Below, one piece after another: positions 7,870 to 9,807 of a stretch of 9,807 bases of DNA. The stretch is from Thermoplasmatota archaeon. GTDB lineage: Archaea > Thermoplasmatota > E2 > DHVEG-1. The number at the start of each line of letters is the position of its first letter. The stretch's first letter is position 1. The position numbers and the translations under genes are program-made. Where the stretch lies: the NCBI GenBank assembly GCA_030605515.1, contig JAUWIE010000049.1:1-9807 (forward strand). Direction: 5' to 3'. The notes beneath the pieces were generated by a model that was not told where the DNA came from, ran no database searches, and was given only the letters and a program-made list of their open reading frames with translations.

Positions 7870-8479
7870 GTGTGCCTTGCATGAGCATCTGCTAGGTGGT
7901 GAAAGTCCGCCCCCTTCAATTTCCTATTCAGAAGGGTAGTCGAAGAGACTCAAAAGGTCTGGCATCCCTAAGGGATGGCAAGTCCATAACTGTGAGGTTG
8001 TGGGTGAAGGAAGCTGCAGACGAAATCACAGGCCAAAATCATAGATGGTGAACCTAGATGTAGCATCATACGATTGATGACCTACTTTGGTCTTAGGGAA
8101 ATCCGATGCAGCATACCGATAAAATAGGAGAATGAGGTATGCTGGATGTATGGTGTATCAGGGTTGGCATGTGATGAAAGTAGATGGTCTTACCAAGGGA
8201 GACCTCATACAATCCTATTGGGAGATAGGTAAGGAAAGGTATAACTCATTTGGGGAAAGCCAAGTACGGATGTTGTATGAGGGGTCAGCTGACTCATAGT
8301 AGCAATGAAGCCAAGCCAATGATATGCTGGCAATAGACTGGAGGATAAAACTTGGCTGATGTGAAGGGGTCTGGTTCATAAGAACGAAATACTGACGAAT
8401 CGTAGATTAGTAACACAATTTGTGTTGCTTGGAAACGCAAACCAAAGTCGTGGTGTTGTAGTATTTGTTGGTTTTAGTC
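7870..8479 (+). ncRNA. Group II intron ribozyme domains I to III
   Basis: This stretch between the 5' splice site and the maturase gene has no coding frame of its own and is catalytic RNA. Recognisable parts: GGUGG-UGAAAGU-CCGCC (from 7895); the EBS hairpin CCUA-CUUUGGUCU-UAGG (8081-8097); a 10-bp perfect stem CCUCAUACAA (8203-8212) with UUGUAUGAGG (8273-8282), which encloses a smaller CCUAU/AUAGG hairpin; GUCAGC...CAUAGUA (8284-8301), closing domain I; and AGCCAAG (8309-8315) with CUUGGCU (8351-8357), probably domain II. The rest, up to the domain IV stem, should contain domain III. Assignments are by eye from conserved patterns. Confidence 0.8.
8087..8093 (+). other. Exon-binding site (EBS) pairing with the 5' exon
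   Basis: UUGGUCU lies in the loop of hairpin 8081-8097 and is perfectly complementary over 7 bases to AGACCAA (7863-7869), the exon bases immediately before the GTGTG. This places the 5' splice site after 7869 and suggests the pairing used for both splicing and target recognition. By adjacency to the splice site it acts as EBS1, although its place about 217 bases into the intron is closer to where EBS2 lies in some introns. Confidence 0.6.
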
Positions 8480-8486
8480 AGTGAGG
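8480..8486 (+). promoter_or_regulatory. 5' strand of the domain IV base stem, covering the maturase SD
   Basis: AGUGAGG here is complementary to CCUCACU at 9700-9706, inside the last codons of the maturase gene. The stem would form the base of domain IV and buries most of the GAGGA SD that precedes the maturase ATG by about 10 bases. Folding of the intron could therefore limit translation. Confidence 0.45.
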
Positions 8487-8496
8487 AAGACATAAC

Positions 8497-9714
8497 ATGT
8501 TTGAGTATCTCAGAAAATTTCGGGAACATTTTCCAAATCGGAAATTCTTCCAGGTGATAGACAAGGTATATGAGATGAGGAACTTGAATGATGCTTGGAA
8601 AAAGGTGAAATCTAATAGAGGTTGTGCAGGGATAGATAAACAGAGCATAGCGGATTTTCAGAAACAAAGTGAAATGTATCTCAAAGAGATTCAAAGGGCA
8701 GTGAAAAATGGAATGTATGAACCAATGCCCACGCTTAGAAGACTTATTCCCAAAGGGGATAATAAGTTCAGACCATTGGGCATACCAACAGTGAAGGACA
8801 GGATTTTACAACAGGCGACAAAGAATGTTATTGAACAGATATTCGAGATGAAATTTCTTGATTGCAGCTATGGTTATCGACCCAATAAAAGTGCGCAGCA
8901 GGCAGTAAAGCAGATAAAGAACTATATTGACCAGGGATACATATGGGTTATCGATGCAGATGTGGAAAAGTTTTTCGATTCGGTAGACCATAAATTATTG
9001 ATGTGTTTTGTAGCAGAGGAAATCAGTGATGGGAAAGTATTAAGACTGGTAGAATCGTGGCTGAAAGCAGGAGTAATGAACAAGGGAAAACAGGAAGAAA
9101 CACCTGTGGGAACACCACAAGGTGGTGTAATTTCTCCGTTACTGGCAAATATCTATTTGCATGAGATGGATAAACAGGTAGCTAACATTGACAGTATACA
9201 ACTGGTAAGGTATGCAGATGATTTTGTAATTCTCTGTAAAACAAAAGAAGAAGCAGAAAGAACGATGAAACCGGTAAAAGAGATTCTAACAGGGTTAAAA
9301 CTACGACTGAATAAGACAAAGACGAAAATAGTGAATGTGAACAGGGAAAGTTTTGAGTTTCTTGGTTTTAAACTCAAAAGAGCATGTGGGAAAGTATTCG
9401 TGACTCCTAGAAAGAAAACGATAGATAAATTCAAGCAGGCAATAAGAAGAGTGACTTGGCGAAAACAGCCCGTAAAACTGGATGAAATGATAGGTAGACT
9501 CAACAGTGTAATTCGAGGTTGGGGAAACTATTTCAAAATTGGAAACGTCAAAACGATGTTTTGCAGACTTGACCAATGGATAAGAACAAGAGTACGAACG
9601 TTTATAGAAAAGAAGAAATCGGAATATGCGAAAGTAAGAATCCCAAATTATGTCTTGAAATCAGAGTATAAGCTTGCTTCCCTAATAACTCTGATTAAAC
9701 CTCACTCCCTGTAA
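8497..9714 (+). CDS. ltrA: Group II intron reverse transcriptase/maturase, no endonuclease domain (405 aa)
   Basis: The intron-encoded protein binds its own intron RNA to help splicing and copies it into DNA during retrohoming. Seen: RT-0/1 region with GCAGIDKQSI (42-51) and RRLIPKGDNKFRPLGIPT (81-98), SYGYRPNKSA (124-133), the catalytic VIDADVEKFFD (151-161), TPQGGVISPLLANIYL (206-221) and the catalytic YADD at 239-242. After these come a thumb/maturase (domain X) part with LNSVIRGWGNYF (335-346) and WIRTRVRTF (361-369). It ends without the Cys-rich HNH endonuclease, so priming from nascent DNA at replication forks is the likely route, as in other endonuclease-less introns. All catalytic residues are intact. 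The ATG has GAGGA about 10 bases upstream, with an in-frame TGA between upstream sequence and the ATG. The stop is only 17 bases before domain V. Confidence 0.95.
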   Translation: MFEYLRKFREHFPNRKFFQVIDKVYEMRNLNDAWKKVKSNRGCAGIDKQSIADFQKQSEMYLKEIQRAVKNGMYEPMPTLRRLIPKGDNKFRPLGIPTVKDRILQQATKNVIEQIFEMKFLDCSYGYRPNKSAQQAVKQIKNYIDQGYIWVIDADVEKFFDSVDHKLLMCFVAEEISDGKVLRLVESWLKAGVMNKGKQEETPVGTPQGGVISPLLANIYLHEMDKQVANIDSIQLVRYADDFVILCKTKEEAERTMKPVKEILTGLKLRLNKTKTKIVNVNRESFEFLGFKLKRACGKVFVTPRKKTIDKFKQAIRRVTWRKQPVKLDEMIGRLNSVIRGWGNYFKIGNVKTMFCRLDQWIRTRVRTFIEKKKSEYAKVRIPNYVLKSEYKLASLITLIKPHSL

Positions 9715-9731
9715 TGGGGCAATTATGGAGA

Positions 9732-9764
9732 AGGCCGTATACGAGAAAATCGTACGTATGGTCT
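9732..9764 (+). ncRNA. Group II intron domain V
   Basis: This is the catalytic hairpin: AGGCCGUA (9732-9739) pairs with UAUGGUCU (9757-9764), a two-base CG bulge (9755-9756) follows on the 3' side, and UACGA (9740-9744) pairs with UCGUA (9750-9754) beneath a GAAA(A) loop. Shape and length match the canonical 34-nt domain V. The catalytic triad reads GGC, with its partner GUC, instead of the usual AGC or CGC. Confidence 0.9.
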
Positions 9765-9766
9765 AT

Positions 9767-9804
9767 GAGAGCAGGGAGAGCTGGCAACAGCTCGACTTGA
9801 CTCT
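9767..9804 (+). ncRNA. Group II intron domain VI with bulged branch-point A
   Basis: The apex is GAGCUG (9778-9783), GCAA tetraloop, CAGCUC (9788-9793). Tandem G-A pairs are followed by CAGG (9772-9775) with CUUG (9796-9799), and AGAG (9768-9771) pairs with CUCU (9801-9804). A9800 is left unpaired between the two lower helices, 7 bases from the predicted 3' end at 9806, the normal place for the lariat branch point. Confidence 0.85.
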
Positions 9805-9807
9805 ATA

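Larger units (their letters stand above)
7870..9806 (+). mobile_element. Complete group II intron with an internal maturase gene
   Basis: This is a self-splicing ribozyme and retroelement of 1937 bases in sense orientation inside the integrase gene, so splicing would restore the host frame. The 5' end GTGTG fits the GUGYG consensus, and the 3' end CTCTAT fits the AY rule. The domain I basal stem is TTGC/ATGAG (7877-7885) with CTCAT/GCAA (8293-8305). Domains V and VI sit at the 3' end, and domain IV carries the reverse-transcriptase gene. All parts needed for splicing and retrohoming by target-primed reverse transcription appear present, apart from an endonuclease domain, which many bacterial-type introns lack. 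The structural subclass is not assigned; the domain I sequences recall bacterial introns of the IIC/IIB type. Confidence 0.92.

Noticed and set aside
7870..7895. Integrase ending naturally as a 313-residue protein at the TAG
   Set aside because: The last eight codons are intron sequence and the protein would lack the HxxR and Tyr of tyrosine recombinases.
7893..7895. TAG read as pyrrolysine in a methanogen, giving readthrough
   Set aside because: The codon lies inside the intron RNA in a conserved structural element, and the frame beyond it has no protein signature.
7872..8355. Alternative intron start at GTGCC (7872) with ACTTGG (8350-8355) as EBS1 for CCAAGT
   Set aside because: GTGCC fits GUGYG less well, and the ACTTGG lies in a stem (8351-8357 with 8309-8315) rather than in a loop. 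The 7870 start has a consensus match and a 7-base loop pairing.
8412..8426. AACACAA-T-TTGTGTT as an operator for the maturase gene
   Set aside because: It is inside the ribozyme, where inverted repeats are explained by RNA structure.
8407..9576. Minus-strand open frames opposite the maturase gene and ribozyme
   Set aside because: They lie opposite an intact reverse-transcriptase gene with all motifs and have no recognisable protein features.

Overview
The window is AT-rich. It holds two blocks that point away from each other from a 225-base spacer (6729-6953). It looks like an accessory or defence-island region, probably of a methanogenic archaeon related to Methanosarcinales. That placement is an inference: the integrase style, a TATA-like box about 30 bases upstream of the first minus-strand gene with no Shine-Dalgarno (SD) site, and an intact group II intron are all compatible with it. 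RadC and the intron-encoded protein are shared with bacteria, so a bacterial host is not excluded.

The left block (1-6728, all minus strand) reads as one operon: radC, a BrxF-like small P-loop protein, a 1207-residue DUF6079/BrxC-like ATPase, a decayed gene remnant, a phospholipase-D-like (PLD) nuclease and a DNA methyltransferase whose 3' part lies outside the window. The genes abut or overlap, and most have good SD sites. The BrxF + large ATPase + methyltransferase core resembles type 3 BREX phage-defence systems. The stand-alone PLD protein and the leading radC are additions or variations. PglZ, a helicase and BrxA are not visible but could lie beyond position 1.

Between the ATPase and the PLD gene is a 50-codon remnant that resembles the N-terminus of the methyltransferase. 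It suggests that a methyltransferase gene once followed the ATPase directly and was largely deleted.

The right block (6954-9807, plus strand) is mobile DNA. The 5' part of a tyrosine-recombinase integrase gene is interrupted, before its second catalytic box, by a complete group II intron (7870-9806). The intron encodes a 405-residue reverse transcriptase/maturase without an endonuclease domain. Its 5' end (GTGTG), a 7-bp EBS-IBS pairing, domain V and a domain VI with a bulged branch-point A all support intact ribozyme boundaries. Only one base of the 3' exon is in the window. A GC-rich, palindrome-dense block just upstream of the integrase is a candidate operator or attachment site.
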